A stretch of 64,000 nucleotides of DNA from Algoriphagus boseongensis (GTDB lineage Bacteria > Bacteroidota > Bacteroidia > Cytophagales > Cyclobacteriaceae). Under the pieces are notes generated by a model. That model saw only the letters and a program-made list of their open reading frames with translations, did not search any database and was not told the DNA's origin. Location of the stretch: positions 1-64,000 of the forward strand of contig NZ_SNYF01000010.1 of the NCBI RefSeq assembly GCF_004362805.1. The letters run 5' to 3'. Positions 1 through 9,183 of this stretch are shown here, one piece after another. Numbering within the stretch: the stretch's first letter is position 1; each line of letters opens with the position of its first letter. The position numbers and the translations under genes are program-made.

Positions 1-95
1 AAAGTCTGGGAGGTTTAACACCAGATCACTTTGAACAAAATCAAATTCTAACCAAAACCAACTTCAAAACGGTCAACTCTATTTAGGACGATACA
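1..95 (+). mobile_element. Right end of an IS3-like insertion sequence (truncated by window edge)
   Basis: The first 86 bases encode the tail of a transposase-like protein. About nine bases after its stop the sequence reads GGACGATACA, whose reverse complement starts TGTATCGTCC. A TG...CA terminus is usual for IS3-family ends, so the element probably ends near base 95. The left end lies outside the window, so the inverted repeat and target duplication cannot be checked. This is inference from a short fragment. Confidence 0.5.
3..86 (+). CDS. IS3-type transposase, C-terminal fragment (partial)
   Basis: Read in the frame starting at base 3, the sequence gives SLGGLTPDHFEQNQ followed by about 13 more residues and a TAG stop at 84-86. 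The SLGxLTPxxF pattern is the familiar C-terminal signature of integrase-core (rve) transposases of the IS3 group, where it follows RPH. The catalytic DDE residues would lie upstream, outside the window. A chance reading frame cannot be excluded because only 27 residues are visible. Confidence 0.45.
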   Translation, partial: SLGGLTPDHFEQNQILTKTNFKTVNSI

Positions 96-115
96 AGAAG
101 CTGACTGCATACTTT

Positions 116-907
116 TTACTGCATACTTTCTAATATTCCCAATACAATCTTTGCTGAATTAACTGAAGCAGGTCCTACGAATTGGTTGAAATTCACCCTT
201 GCATGGTTGTTAGCATTATCGCTGCAGGAGCGAATGATCACAAAAGGAACACCCAAAGTCCGGCAGATATGTCCAATGGCAGCCCCTTCCATTTCGGTGG
301 CTAAAGCGCCAAATTCCTCATACAACCATTTCGCTTTTTCATCGCTGCTGACAAACAAATCTCCGGTGGCAATTACGCCTGAAAAAACTCGGGGTTCACG
401 TCCAGATATGGGAAGAAAGGTTTGGGCTTTGGCTACTTCCAAGCTGGTTGAAATCAGTGCGGAATCTCCGGAAATAAATAATTCCTCACCTTGGGCATCA
501 AATGGATGCCTAAATGGGGAAACATGAAAACCTAAACTATCGACTTGTCCATAGTCGTATTGAACCAACTTTTCCCCAATCACCAAATCTCCAGGTAAGG
601 CATCTGGTGCCAATCCCCCAGCCACTCCGGTAAAAATCAGGGCCTCTGGATGATAGTTTTCCATTAAAACAGCTGTGCTGTAACTGGAATTTACTTTGCC
701 AACTCCAGCCTTGAGCAGGACAATTTTTTTTCCCTTAAGCTTTCCCAAGTAAAAGTCAATTCCACCTCGCTCTTGGGTTTTATACTTTCCCATTTCTTCT
801 TTCAAAATGGCTATCTCCTCATCCAAAGCACCCATCACCGCTATTCTCTGGGCTATTGACCCATGCATGATTAGCAAGGTCAGCAGGATCAAAATTGATT
901 TTTTCAT
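116..907 (-). CDS. 5'-methylthioadenosine/S-adenosylhomocysteine nucleosidase with signal peptide
   Basis: This 263-residue protein belongs to the MTA/SAH nucleosidase (MtnN/Pfs) family, which cleaves MTA or SAH to adenine plus a thioribose. The expected catalytic residues are present: E31 in the GALDEE motif, E207 in EMEG, and D230 in SCSDNANN. Unlike typical cytosolic MtnN (about 230 residues), it starts with MKKSILILLTLLI and then HGSIAQ, which looks like a cleavable Sec signal peptide, so it probably acts in the periplasm. The ATG at 907 is chosen over a GTG six bases upstream because it overlaps the stop of the purine permease gene as ATGA, implying translational coupling. It is the last gene of a seven-gene minus-strand operon. 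A cytoplasmic enzyme with an odd N-terminus is the alternative. Confidence 0.88.
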   Translation of the reverse strand: MKKSILILLTLLIMHGSIAQRIAVMGALDEEIAILKEEMGKYKTQERGGIDFYLGKLKGKKIVLLKAGVGKVNSSYSTAVLMENYHPEALIFTGVAGGLAPDALPGDLVIGEKLVQYDYGQVDSLGFHVSPFRHPFDAQGEELFISGDSALISTSLEVAKAQTFLPISGREPRVFSGVIATGDLFVSSDEKAKWLYEEFGALATEMEGAAIGHICRTLGVPFVIIRSCSDNANNHARVNFNQFVGPASVNSAKIVLGILESMQ

Positions 908-2199
908 ATCCACAAAAAGAAAAGCGAAAGTACGCTAATCACCGCCAAAATCGGGTTGAGTTCTGAAGTTTTGCCGGTAAGTATTTTCAAAACCGTCCAG
1001 CTGATAAATCCAAAAGAAATCCCTACCGAAAGACTATAGGTAAATGGAATCAATACGATTGTCAAAAAGGAAGGAAGGGCTTCTTGGGGATTGTGCCAAT
1101 TAATTTTCGTCAGCGGAATGACCATAAATGATCCCACCAACACCAAAGCTATCGAACTGGCCACCGAAGGAATGATGGACAAGAGTGGAGAGAAAAACAT
1201 AAAAGGAAGAAAAAGCAAGCCTGCCGTGATAGCCGTTACACCCGTTCGTCCCCCTTCTTCAATTCCTACTGCAGACTCGATGTAGGCCGTCCCGGAACTA
1301 CTCCCCACCAAACCCGCAAAAAGGGTCGCAACGGAATCCGTCAAGAGCGACTTCCGCATGTTTTGTGGACTTCCATCGGGATCCTTGAGTCCTGAGGCTT
1401 CGGATAAACCAACGAAAGTGGAAATCCCGTCAAAGAGGATGGTGAAGGTAAATACAAAGATCACTGGGATATAGCTATACTTCAGGGAACCCAAAATGTC
1501 TGCCTTTCCCACCAAACTGAAATCAGGCATGGAAAATATCCCAGTAAAATTGACCACCGTGGCTACTCCAAAATTGACGGCAGAAGCATCACCCCACCAT
1601 CGGCCAATCGGCCAGGCCAATAGGGTGGTAAATAAAATTCCATAGATGATGGCTCCAGAAACTTTACGAATCAGCAAGCCTCCTGTGAAAAGCAATCCTG
1701 CCAAAAAAGTCAAGGTAAGAGGATCCTTGAAAAAAGCCATCCCAACCAAAGTTGCGGGATTGTCCACAATGAAATGCGCATTCTGAAAGCCAATAAAGCA
1801 GATGAAAAGCCCGATCCCTGCCGAAACTGCATGGCGGATAGCCGCTGGAATCGCCTGAATGATTTTCTCCCGAGTCTTAAAAACAGAAAGAATCAAAAAG
1901 ATCACTCCAGACCAAAATACTGCTCCCAGAGCTTCTTCAAAAGTCAACCCAAAACCCATTACGGCAGTATAGGTGAAGAAGGCGTTGATTCCCATCCCAG
2001 GAGCTACCACGATGGGATTTTTGGCATAAAGCCCCATCATCAAACTCCCAAAAGCAGAAACCAATACGGTAGCTGTAAGTACTGCTGAGAAAGGCATTCC
2101 GGCTTCTGCAAGAATGGCCGGATTGACGATGATGATATAGAAACAAGCCAGAAAAGTGGAAATACCGGCTAGAATTTCAGTTTTGAGTTGGGGTTTCAT
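904..2199 (-). CDS. NCS2-family purine (adenine/guanine/hypoxanthine) permease, AzgA/PbuG type
   Basis: This is a 431-residue polytopic membrane protein of the AzgA/PbuG branch of the nucleobase:cation symporter-2 fold, which imports adenine, guanine or hypoxanthine with protons. Family marks include the N-terminal ILAGISTFLACFYIIIVNP, the APGMGINAFF segment, and the GLVGSSSGTAYIESAVG region late in the protein. About 12 to 14 hydrophobic segments span it. The ATG at 2199 is preferred over a TTG nine bases upstream. The stop overlaps the start of the exported nucleosidase gene, so released adenine is a plausible substrate. Exact base specificity cannot be read from sequence. Confidence 0.9.
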   Translation of the reverse strand: MKPQLKTEILAGISTFLACFYIIIVNPAILAEAGMPFSAVLTATVLVSAFGSLMMGLYAKNPIVVAPGMGINAFFTYTAVMGFGLTFEEALGAVFWSGVIFLILSVFKTREKIIQAIPAAIRHAVSAGIGLFICFIGFQNAHFIVDNPATLVGMAFFKDPLTLTFLAGLLFTGGLLIRKVSGAIIYGILFTTLLAWPIGRWWGDASAVNFGVATVVNFTGIFSMPDFSLVGKADILGSLKYSYIPVIFVFTFTILFDGISTFVGLSEASGLKDPDGSPQNMRKSLLTDSVATLFAGLVGSSSGTAYIESAVGIEEGGRTGVTAITAGLLFLPFMFFSPLLSIIPSVASSIALVLVGSFMVIPLTKINWHNPQEALPSFLTIVLIPFTYSLSVGISFGFISWTVLKILTGKTSELNPILAVISVLSLFFLWI

Positions 2200-2238
2200 G
2201 GCATCCAAAATAGGGAATAGAAACCCATTTTGAAAAGA

Positions 2239-3009
2239 TTACAGTCGCCCAACCATCATTCCACCATCAATGGTGAAAATCTGGCCGGTGGCATAGGGAA
2301 AATCTCCCCGAAGAATTGCCGCAACCGCTTTTCCGATATCTTCTGGAGTTCCCATTCTTTGCTCCAGAGTCAATCCGTTCTGAATTCTTTCCTGATAGGC
2401 TCCCTTCACTTTTTCAGTCATGTCTGTTTCAATGACTCCGGGCTGAATCTCATAAACGGGAATGCCCAATCCAGCCATTTTCACCGCAAACACCTGAGAC
2501 ATCATGGAGAGTCCGGACTTTGCAATGCAATAGGCCGCTCGATTGGTTGAGGCTAGTTTAGCGGATACTGAAGTGATGGTGAGGATGGCTAGGTTTTCTT
2601 GAGCATGCGATTCTTTTTGTTCTTTCATCCAAGTCGCCGCTTTCTGGGTCAAAAAGAAGGTTCCTTTCAGATTGATATCCATCAGGTGATCAAAGTCCTC
2701 CTCTTCCACTTCCAACAAATCCGCTCGGACTCTGGGAGCCACACCGGCATTATTCACCAGAAAATTCAAGCGCCCAAACTTTTCCTTAACCCCTTGAAGG
2801 ATGGACTCACGGTCTTCTTTGCTAGCGATATTTCCCGGAAAATATACCACTTCGACACCTGATTTTCGGAGTTCCTGAAGAACATCCTGAACTTCTGATT
2901 CGGGTCGGACTCCATTGAGCGCCAAATCTACCCCTTCAGCTGCCAATTTCTTTGCAATCCCCAACCCGATTCCTCGGGTTCCTCCGGTAATCAAGGCTAC
3001 TGGTCTCAT
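2239..3009 (-). CDS. Short-chain dehydrogenase/reductase (3-ketoacyl-ACP reductase-like)
   Basis: This 256-residue classical SDR has the Rossmann glycine motif TGGTRGIG at residues 8-15, NNAG at 87-90, a catalytic serine in the SVS region near 148-150, and Y161/K165 of YxxxK. It is often annotated as a FabG-like reductase, but its context argues for a catabolic role: its start overlaps the stop of an OYE-type oxidoreductase by 4 bp (ATGA), and a GH88-like hydrolase and a symporter lie just upstream. It probably oxidises or reduces a sugar-derived hydroxyl or keto group with NAD(P). Substrate unknown. Confidence 0.9.
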   Translation of the reverse strand: MRPVALITGGTRGIGLGIAKKLAAEGVDLALNGVRPESEVQDVLQELRKSGVEVVYFPGNIASKEDRESILQGVKEKFGRLNFLVNNAGVAPRVRADLLEVEEEDFDHLMDINLKGTFFLTQKAATWMKEQKESHAQENLAILTITSVSAKLASTNRAAYCIAKSGLSMMSQVFAVKMAGLGIPVYEIQPGVIETDMTEKVKGAYQERIQNGLTLEQRMGTPEDIGKAVAAILRGDFPYATGQIFTIDGGMMVGRL

Positions 3010-4448
3010 TCGCTTTTCAATTCTTTGAGTTGATCGTATTCAGGCATGTTTTTATAAAATGGATCCAGAGGAAAACAACCTGAGATCATTCCGTTTCGGG
3101 GAGCAGTGGTACAATCGGAGAAGGTTCGGCAAATCTTTCCACGCTTGAGCTCTGGTCCAGCCAAAATATCTGCAGGCATATCCGGATAGCTCAAGACCAT
3201 TCGCCCGAAGCCAATGGAATCGGCCATTTTTTGAGTTAGAACAGACTCTCCTACATTTGGAAGCCATTCTTGCAAGTAGGAATAGGCCGAGCCTACCATA
3301 TAAAATTCAGGAAATTCCTTTTTGATAGCTGCGGTAGCCTGAATCTGCCTAGCCACCCCATGCAAAGGATCCTCGGGTGGTAAATACCCATCCGAAGGTG
3401 GAAATAAGGCAGGACGCTGGATATGTGGATTGTAATAGGGGCTTCCTGCGGTAGTGCAGAAAAGCTCAATATCTAAATCCTTCAGCACTTGGAGAAAGGC
3501 AAAAGACTCCGTCAATTCAAAATCTTGACCACTTTCTCCTCCTCCAAAAGCATAGCGATACCCAGAACTTATTGCGGGAACGCCTGTTTCCTCAGGACCT
3601 TTTTGAAAAGGAACCCAATCAAAAACGCTCATTCGCACGCCGATTTCAAGGCCGGGTGCGGCTTTTCGAATTCCTTCGACAATTTCTTTTAAGAAGCGAG
3701 TCCGGTTTTCAAAACTCCCCCCATATTTCCCCTCCCGATCATAGGCGCTCAAAAACTCATGCCCCAAATACCCATGGCAATGTTTGATGTCCACAAAGTG
3801 AAATCCTGCTTTTTGGGCTAAAACAGCTGCCTTGATGTAGTCTTCGATGATTCCCTCAATTTCCTGATCACTCATTAAGGGATAGTCTTCTCCCAATCCA
3901 AATTTTTGATTCAAAACAGGGTGGGGATAAAGAATCCTGGGTTCCATTTTTTTCTTGTCGTTGGGCTTGCAAAATCTACCCGAATGGGTCAGCTGGAGTC
4001 CAATGACCAAATCAGAACTATCTCCGAATCGCTCTAAATGCGTCTGCTGCAGCATTTCAACTAGGGAGACAAAATCTGGGAACGTTTCTGGATTAAGCAT
4101 CAACTGGTTGGGATTGGCCCTGCCTTCAGGTCTTACTGCTACTGCCTCACATCCCCAAAGCAATTTTGCTCCACTGAGTGCAAAATTTTTCCACCTTCTT
4201 TTGGTAAGCTCACTGGGTCTCCCGTCGGTAGTTCCGTCCCAGCCTTCCATGGGCAAGATGCAGAAGGCATTTCCAATTTTTCTTCCTGAGCGAAGTACAT
4301 GAGATTGCCCAAAGACTGATGCTAAACCTGAGGAAACTTCATTGACAAAGGGCATATCTATCCCTTCCTTTTCCAAGTGAGCTTGGAAAAGCTCTGTAGT
4401 TTTCAATTGGGCTACCCTAGGATAAACTGGCTTGTACTTTCCACTCAT
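3006..4448 (-). CDS. NADH:flavin oxidoreductase, old yellow enzyme family, with cysteine-bearing tail
   Basis: This 480-residue protein has the FMN-binding TIM barrel of the OYE/2,4-dienoyl-CoA reductase group. Visible marks include [10 protein letters not shown], the [15 protein letters not shown] segment that resembles the family motif H.HGYLL..FLSP, and a [13 protein letters not shown] stretch near the FMN phosphate site. The C-terminus holds three cysteines (C440, C446, C458) where dienoyl-CoA reductases carry a CxxC-x3-C-x11-C iron-sulfur loop, so the four-cysteine pattern is incomplete here. Both ends overlap neighbours by 4 bp. It probably reduces or oxidises an unsaturated intermediate in the same pathway as the GH88-like hydrolase. 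Substrate unknown. Confidence 0.88.
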   Translation of the reverse strand: MSGKYKPVYPRVAQLKTTELFQAHLEKEGIDMPFVNEVSSGLASVFGQSHVLRSGRKIGNAFCILPMEGWDGTTDGRPSELTKRRWKNFALSGAKLLWGCEAVAVRPEGRANPNQLMLNPETFPDFVSLVEMLQQTHLERFGDSSDLVIGLQLTHSGRFCKPNDKKKMEPRILYPHPVLNQKFGLGEDYPLMSDQEIEGIIEDYIKAAVLAQKAGFHFVDIKHCHGYLGHEFLSAYDREGKYGGSFENRTRFLKEIVEGIRKAAPGLEIGVRMSVFDWVPFQKGPEETGVPAISSGYRYAFGGGESGQDFELTESFAFLQVLKDLDIELFCTTAGSPYYNPHIQRPALFPPSDGYLPPEDPLHGVARQIQATAAIKKEFPEFYMVGSAYSYLQEWLPNVGESVLTQKMADSIGFGRMVLSYPDMPADILAGPELKRGKICRTFSDCTTAPRNGMISGCFPLDPFYKNMPEYDQLKELKSE

Positions 4449-5824
4449 TTTTTCACACAGTTAAGGTAAGTGTAGTACGGCTCCTGATTTCCCATCTTTT
4501 GAAGTAAAATAGCCAACTCTCGGGCGTGGTAATCCCCCCACATGCTGGATTCCCCATGGGCTACTTTTCCTTTTTCAGGCACATAATCCCAACCATTCGG
4601 CTGATGGTAAATGGAATGTAAAATCAGACCTTGATGAGTCTCTTTTATTGAAAGATAGGGTTCGGAAAAAAGTACATTGGCTAACTGAATTCCAGCTTGG
4701 ACATAAGTATCACCTGATCCAGGTTTACCTTGATTTAGCCAATTTCCTATTCGGATAAATCCCTGAGCCGCAATACAAGCTGCGGAGCTATCCACAGGTT
4801 CGAATTCATTAAATGGATCGGCTGGTCGATTAAGGTAATCGCCTAATCGGTAAAGATTCGGTGCTCCAGTATCCCAATACGGAATCCCATCTGTCGGTGT
4901 ATTTGCCAAATAAAACGCCGCGGTGGCTTTAGCCGCTTCGGTGAGTTCGGATAACAGATCCTGTTTAGAAATCAAACTGGCATAATCTGACTCAGGAATT
5001 TGATCCAAAATTTCCAGTGTCTCACCCAGTCCGCAAATGGCCCAAGCCAATCCCCGGGTCCAGGTACTAAAGCCTGTATATCCTTGTTGGGAGTTGGGAC
5101 AGCGATAATTCCCATCGTTAGTATTGAATATAATTTCGTGAGCCGTCCTTCCAGAAATATCGTAGCTATCTCTCCCCTTTCCATAATAGATGGAATATCT
5201 CACAGTGCTCAATAAATGCTGAATCGCTCTCTGAATCAGGGAAATCTTTACATCATTTTCTCCCTGAAGAACATGGCCTAATTGATGCGATACCACCAAA
5301 GCACGACAGCTTCGGATCGTATCCACAAACAAGGAATGGGGGCCATTGAAGGAATAAATAAAACCTCCGGATGGAGTCTTGGTCCAGCGGGTAGCCTGTA
5401 CAGCTCCGGTGACTTTCAGTGCGAGTTTATAGAATTCCTTTTCCCAATCAGAACCATCGATTTTGCCTTCGTGGATCAATCGAAGCAGGTTTCCATAAGT
5501 ACTGACATTATTGAATCCGTGATCATGAACCCCGACGTGAGTGAGGTGAGGAGCCATTTTTTGTACCGTATTTTTCCTTCCGATTTCTAGAAACTCTTGG
5601 TCACCTGTCGCATCAAACTGCAAAATCGCAGAACCAAATTGGAAGCCTTGAGTCCATTCTGTCCAACCTCTGGTGACGTATTTTCCTGCTTCAGTGAAAA
5701 CAGGTGCTCCTTTAGAGGTGTCAAAAGTTTTTTCTATGGATAAAATTTTCTCCCCTGAAAACTCCCAAAATCTGGGTAGCTGACGCAAAACATCTTGAAG
5801 AGAAAGTTGAAAATTAAGCTTCAT
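4445..5824 (-). CDS. GH88-like glycoside hydrolase (unsaturated uronyl hydrolase fold)
   Basis: This 459-residue protein resembles unsaturated glucuronyl hydrolases (GH88), (alpha/alpha)6-barrel enzymes that hydrate the double bond left by polysaccharide lyases. The segments [10 protein letters not shown] (D101) and [10 protein letters not shown] (D168) match the two catalytic aspartate sites of the family. The [20 protein letters not shown] stretch matches the conserved S-T-W-x-R-G-x-A-W motif. No signal peptide is present, so it acts in the cytoplasm on imported material. It overlaps the symporter gene by 11 bp and the oxidoreductase gene by 4 bp. Family membership is fairly clear; the true substrate is not. 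Confidence 0.78.
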   Translation of the reverse strand: MKLNFQLSLQDVLRQLPRFWEFSGEKILSIEKTFDTSKGAPVFTEAGKYVTRGWTEWTQGFQFGSAILQFDATGDQEFLEIGRKNTVQKMAPHLTHVGVHDHGFNNVSTYGNLLRLIHEGKIDGSDWEKEFYKLALKVTGAVQATRWTKTPSGGFIYSFNGPHSLFVDTIRSCRALVVSHQLGHVLQGENDVKISLIQRAIQHLLSTVRYSIYYGKGRDSYDISGRTAHEIIFNTNDGNYRCPNSQQGYTGFSTWTRGLAWAICGLGETLEILDQIPESDYASLISKQDLLSELTEAAKATAAFYLANTPTDGIPYWDTGAPNLYRLGDYLNRPADPFNEFEPVDSSAACIAAQGFIRIGNWLNQGKPGSGDTYVQAGIQLANVLFSEPYLSIKETHQGLILHSIYHQPNGWDYVPEKGKVAHGESSMWGDYHARELAILLQKMGNQEPYYTYLNCVKK

Positions 5825-7226
5825 GAGGTGTTTTGGAAGTAAAATGGTGAAACAGCATAAGGACTGCTGTAGTAGGTATTAAAATCAAATACATGGCTGC
5901 ATCCGTAGGCAGGCCAGTAAAACCTACTGGAACCCAATTCAACAAGCTCAAGACAAAATAGGACAAGGCCAAGGCAGATAAAATCAAAAGGGACTTTGGA
6001 GGATTTTTGAAAATAACAGCTCCCAAAACAACCGGAGCAATCATAGAGGTGCCTGCAAAACTCACCCGGGCTAGTAAAACCAATTCGTCACTGATCATGG
6101 CCGAAAAGACTAAAACAATCAGGGAAAACAGCAAAATCCCAACTTTTGTAATTCGCATATTTTGCTTGTCTTCACCTTTAAGAAGAGATCTCAATTCTGT
6201 TCCCAAAGCGAAAATTTGCGCATTAGTCGTAGATAAACATGCTGCGAAAAGTCCCACTACAGCCAAGGCTGCTACTGGATTAGCTTGGTCAAAAAGAAGT
6301 GCGGAAGACAGAAAATCAGCCGTAGTACTTTCAGAGTAAGCTACTGCCCCATACAAACCGATAAAGGCAGTTGGCAGAATTACCAAAATGGCAAAAATCC
6401 CGACCGCATAGGCCATTTTATGAACTGCCTTAAGATTCTTCATTATTACTAATCGGGTGGTAAACTGAGGTTGAGAAACTGGAATCATTACAATCGCAAT
6501 TGCAGAAGCTATCAGAAAAGCCGAGCTAAAAAGACCTTTTGGCCCGGGAAGAGAAAGTAAAGCGGCATTACTTTCCATCACAGCTTGAGTCCCGGCTTTG
6601 AGTCCTCCTGCCATTTCGAGACAAGTCCATCCAATTATCCAAATCACCACCAAAAGAATCACACCCTGAATTGCATCACTATACATGATCGCCTTAAGCC
6701 CCCCTATTTCTGAATATACCAGCATAATCGCCACCAAAAATGCAGACCAACCCCAATAAGGCATCAAATCAGGAAAGGCTGCATTGAGGAAGATGGAAAT
6801 CCCCCGGATCTGAATCGCAACATAAGGAATCAAGAACAAGAAGGAACTAATAAAAACCAGATATCCTGCCCACTTATTCTGGAAGCAGTTTTGGACAAAT
6901 CCTGCTACACCCTTATATCCAACGATTGCGGCTCTTTTTCGAAGCGCATAGCCAAACCACAACAGGAAAAACACCATCAAGGCATCTGAAAACCCTAGAA
7001 AGATCCAGGCTCCAACTCCGTGCACCCGAAAGAAATCTGGCATTCCCATAAAGGTGAACGCACTAAAGAGAGCTGCAGAAAAGGTTAGAAAACCCAGTAT
7101 CGCCCCAATATTTGAACCTGCCAACATAAACTCGTCCGAGCTTCTGTTTTTCTGGTAGGACTTGTATGAAGCATAGGCTAAAGAAGCCAAAAACAGCAGG
7201 AAGAAGAAAATCAGCCAACCAGTCAT
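5814..7226 (-). CDS. Sodium:solute symporter (SSS family)
   Basis: This 470-residue integral membrane protein has about 13 hydrophobic segments and the SSS-family look, with ILGFLTFSAALFSAFTFMGM in the second helix region and GGLKAIMYSDAIQGVI in the middle, a stretch typical of sodium:solute symporters. It would import a solute with sodium. It lies between a small two-helix membrane protein (4 bp overlap upstream) and the GH88-like hydrolase (11 bp overlap downstream), so the cargo is likely the glycoside or uronide that this operon degrades. Sugar versus sugar-acid specificity cannot be decided here. Confidence 0.9.
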   Translation of the reverse strand: MTGWLIFFFLLFLASLAYASYKSYQKNRSSDEFMLAGSNIGAILGFLTFSAALFSAFTFMGMPDFFRVHGVGAWIFLGFSDALMVFFLLWFGYALRKRAAIVGYKGVAGFVQNCFQNKWAGYLVFISSFLFLIPYVAIQIRGISIFLNAAFPDLMPYWGWSAFLVAIMLVYSEIGGLKAIMYSDAIQGVILLVVIWIIGWTCLEMAGGLKAGTQAVMESNAALLSLPGPKGLFSSAFLIASAIAIVMIPVSQPQFTTRLVIMKNLKAVHKMAYAVGIFAILVILPTAFIGLYGAVAYSESTTADFLSSALLFDQANPVAALAVVGLFAACLSTTNAQIFALGTELRSLLKGEDKQNMRITKVGILLFSLIVLVFSAMISDELVLLARVSFAGTSMIAPVVLGAVIFKNPPKSLLILSALALSYFVLSLLNWVPVGFTGLPTDAAMYLILIPTTAVLMLFHHFTSKTPHEA

Positions 7227-7435
7227 TTGCCCTCAGATTCTTTGTAGGGAAATACTCTAGACCCTAAAAATGTCAGAAACACCAAAATGCAGGTGACTGA
7301 AAAGCTGATCCAAAAGATGTAGGAAACATCCCCAAGCATAGGCTCAGTTTTTCCTTGCTTGAAAAGCAAAACAAAGGAAATCAAGGTTAGGGCGATGACC
7401 GTGGTAATTAGTAATGTCCAAGATCGGGACTTCAT
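7223..7435 (-). CDS. Small two-helix membrane protein, candidate symporter subunit
   Basis: The ATG at 7435 gives a 70-residue protein with two hydrophobic helices (roughly residues 6-25 and 38-58) and a charged tail. A longer TTG-started form would add 18 unlikely residues. I do not recognise a named domain. It is the first gene of the operon and overlaps the SSS symporter start by 4 bp. Other SSS transporters, such as ActP with YjcH and PanF with YhdT, are encoded next to small two-helix proteins, so a partner or assembly role is a reasonable inference. Confidence 0.65.
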   Translation of the reverse strand: MKSRSWTLLITTVIALTLISFVLLFKQGKTEPMLGDVSYIFWISFSVTCILVFLTFLGSRVFPYKESEGK

Positions 7436-7589
7436 AGGCAAAAGGAGGTTATCTGGGTTAAACTCACGCTGTCTCGTAAAAACAGGCAAGTTTAAAGTAG
7501 TGATTTCCTTTTAATTCCTCTGATTTGAAAAGTCAGGAATAGCCAAAATGAAGGAAGAATCTACGGAAACAATTTCGGAGAATTCCTCT

Positions 7590-8393
7590 TTACTGGAAGT
7601 TCAAGTAAATGGTAATGGATTTTCTCCTAAGAGATTCTAATGCACTAGAGAAGGCTGGGTTCGTTTTTTCAGCCATATAGACATTATTTAGGCCATGAGA
7701 AAAACGGATTTCCGGGGCAAACTTGAAAAATCTAAAATAAACCTCGAAACCCATGCCGGCTTCCAAAGTAAAATCCTGCCCTGTGGTTACGATGGGATCC
7801 AGGTTTGCTTCATCCTGGGACTTAGTTCGGAATTGATAGCTAGCTCCACCGATAAAATACATTCGGGTATTATTGAATCGCTGGGATCGATATTTAAAAA
7901 GAAGAGGAAGTTCTACGATTGTGGCCTCATTGACCAATTCTTCTGTTCTTAAGGGTTCTACTGTATTTGGATCGGTAGTATTTCCAGGAAAGGTATTTCC
8001 TGCTCCAGTGGTAAAATAATTAACGTCAACTCGATACTCATAAAAGCCGATTTTAGGAGTAAAAAGCAGATTGAATTGATCGTGAAATCGTAAAATCCCA
8101 ATAAATCCCAAGGAAAACCCAGGGGTATATTTTGGAAAAATAGAATGAACCTGACCAGTAACTGGATCAGTAGCCTTCACGAATGCATCTGAATACCTTA
8201 CCTGGTAAGTGGCAGTATGTCCGGCAAGGAAAAACCCATAGGAAAGTGGTTTATCATCCGATCCGGAAGTGCTGGTCAATCCGAACAAGCCCTGAGCAAA
8301 ACCATGACTTATCCCTCCAAAAAATAAAAGGAAGGCGACAATTACTTTTGTCCTACGTAGATTGAGCTTATACCAAAAGTGAGTGGTTTGCAT
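7590..8393 (-). CDS. porT: Type IX secretion outer-membrane barrel protein PorT/SprT
   Basis: This 267-residue exported protein has a signal peptide (hydrophobic [12 protein letters not shown], cut near GFAQ) and alternating beta-strand segments ending in aromatic residues, the last being YLNF-Q. It looks like an eight-strand barrel of the PorT group, needed in Porphyromonas and Flavobacterium for type IX secretion of adhesins and proteases. The ubiE-porT order is, as I recall, common in Bacteroidota, which supports PorT over a generic porin-like barrel. Its ATG lies inside ubiE, giving a 52 bp overlap, and no better start exists downstream without losing the signal peptide. Confidence 0.75.
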   Translation of the reverse strand: MQTTHFWYKLNLRRTKVIVAFLLFFGGISHGFAQGLFGLTSTSGSDDKPLSYGFFLAGHTATYQVRYSDAFVKATDPVTGQVHSIFPKYTPGFSLGFIGILRFHDQFNLLFTPKIGFYEYRVDVNYFTTGAGNTFPGNTTDPNTVEPLRTEELVNEATIVELPLLFKYRSQRFNNTRMYFIGGASYQFRTKSQDEANLDPIVTTGQDFTLEAGMGFEVYFRFFKFAPEIRFSHGLNNVYMAEKTNPAFSSALESLRRKSITIYLNFQ

Positions 8394-9064
8394 ACGGTGC
8401 TGTGAAATCCGACTTTTTTCAAGACTGCCAGAAAATCCTCCCCATCCGGGAAGGCCTGAACTGACTCCGGAAGATAAGTATAAGCAGAATTGTCTTTGGA
8501 TACAATTTTACCAACCTGAGGAAGAATCGCATTGGAGTAAAACGCATAAGCCTGCTTCATTGGAAATGCTTTTGGCTTACTAAACTCCAAAATGACTGTT
8601 TTCCCTCCTGGCTTAAGTACCCTGTACATGTCCGCCAATCCCTTTTCCAGATTTTCAAAGTTCCTGACTCCAAAAGAAACGATCACCGCATCAAACTTAT
8701 TATCCTCAAACAATAATCCTTCAGAATCTCCCAGCTGCATTTCGATTTTGTCCTGCAGACCACGTTTGATCATTTTCTTTCGCCCTTCTGAAAGCATTCC
8801 TTCAGAAATATCCACTCCGATAATTTTGTCAGGATTCAGAGCCAAAGCTTCGATAGCAAAGTCGCCAGTACCAGTTGCAATGTCCAAAATCAGCTTAGGC
8901 TGGTCCTTTTTGAGCATCTTTATCGCCTTTTTTCTCCAGACAATATCAATCCCCAAACTGAGCACATGGTTGAGCAAATCATACTTTGGGCTGATGTTGT
9001 TAAACATTTCAGCTACCTGTGCCTTCTTCGGGTCTTGTTTGTCTTTATAGGGTACTACAGCCAT
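8342..9064 (-). CDS. ubiE: Demethylmenaquinone methyltransferase UbiE/MenG
   Basis: This 240-residue class I SAM methyltransferase makes menaquinone from demethylmenaquinone. The N-terminus [20 protein letters not shown] and motif [12 protein letters not shown] (residues 60-70) are typical of UbiE, as is the [15 protein letters not shown] stretch. The ATG at 9064 (MAVVPYKDK) is chosen; an upstream extension of 24 residues is unsupported and would run into the divergent engB promoter. The 3' end overlaps porT by 52 bp, so the two are probably co-transcribed. With Bacteroidota respiratory chains the product is menaquinone rather than ubiquinone. Confidence 0.95.
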   Translation of the reverse strand: MAVVPYKDKQDPKKAQVAEMFNNISPKYDLLNHVLSLGIDIVWRKKAIKMLKKDQPKLILDIATGTGDFAIEALALNPDKIIGVDISEGMLSEGRKKMIKRGLQDKIEMQLGDSEGLLFEDNKFDAVIVSFGVRNFENLEKGLADMYRVLKPGGKTVILEFSKPKAFPMKQAYAFYSNAILPQVGKIVSKDNSAYTYLPESVQAFPDGEDFLAVLKKVGFHSTVCKPLTFGISSIYVGQK

Positions 9065-9159
9065 CACGAGTCTTCTTTGGTGCGCAATATTACTACAGAA
9101 ACCCGAGGAATCGAAAATTGTTGAGTTTTTACCCAAACTAGCCTTATAAAATAAAAGCG

Positions 9160-9167
9160 TAATTTTG
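9160..9167 (+). promoter_or_regulatory. Putative -7 promoter element of engB
   Basis: TAATTTTG fits the Bacteroidota housekeeping -7 consensus TAnnTTTG and sits 16 bases before the engB ATG, in the divergent ubiE/engB gap. No convincing -33 TTTG box was seen. Confidence 0.5.
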
Positions 9168-9183
9168 GGTTCAAATAAATGTC

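Noticed and set aside
1774..2088. Plus-strand open frame of 104 codons inside the purine permease gene
   Set aside because: It is antisense to a clear membrane transporter, has no recognisable domain, and its codon pattern is that of a shadow.
9065..9136. Upstream start for ubiE
   Set aside because: The first 24 residues do not resemble UbiE, and ATG 9064 starts a family-like N-terminus.
9065..9183. Possible tRNA in the ubiE/engB gap
   Set aside because: No cloverleaf stems or TTCGA-type T loop were found; the gap holds promoter elements.
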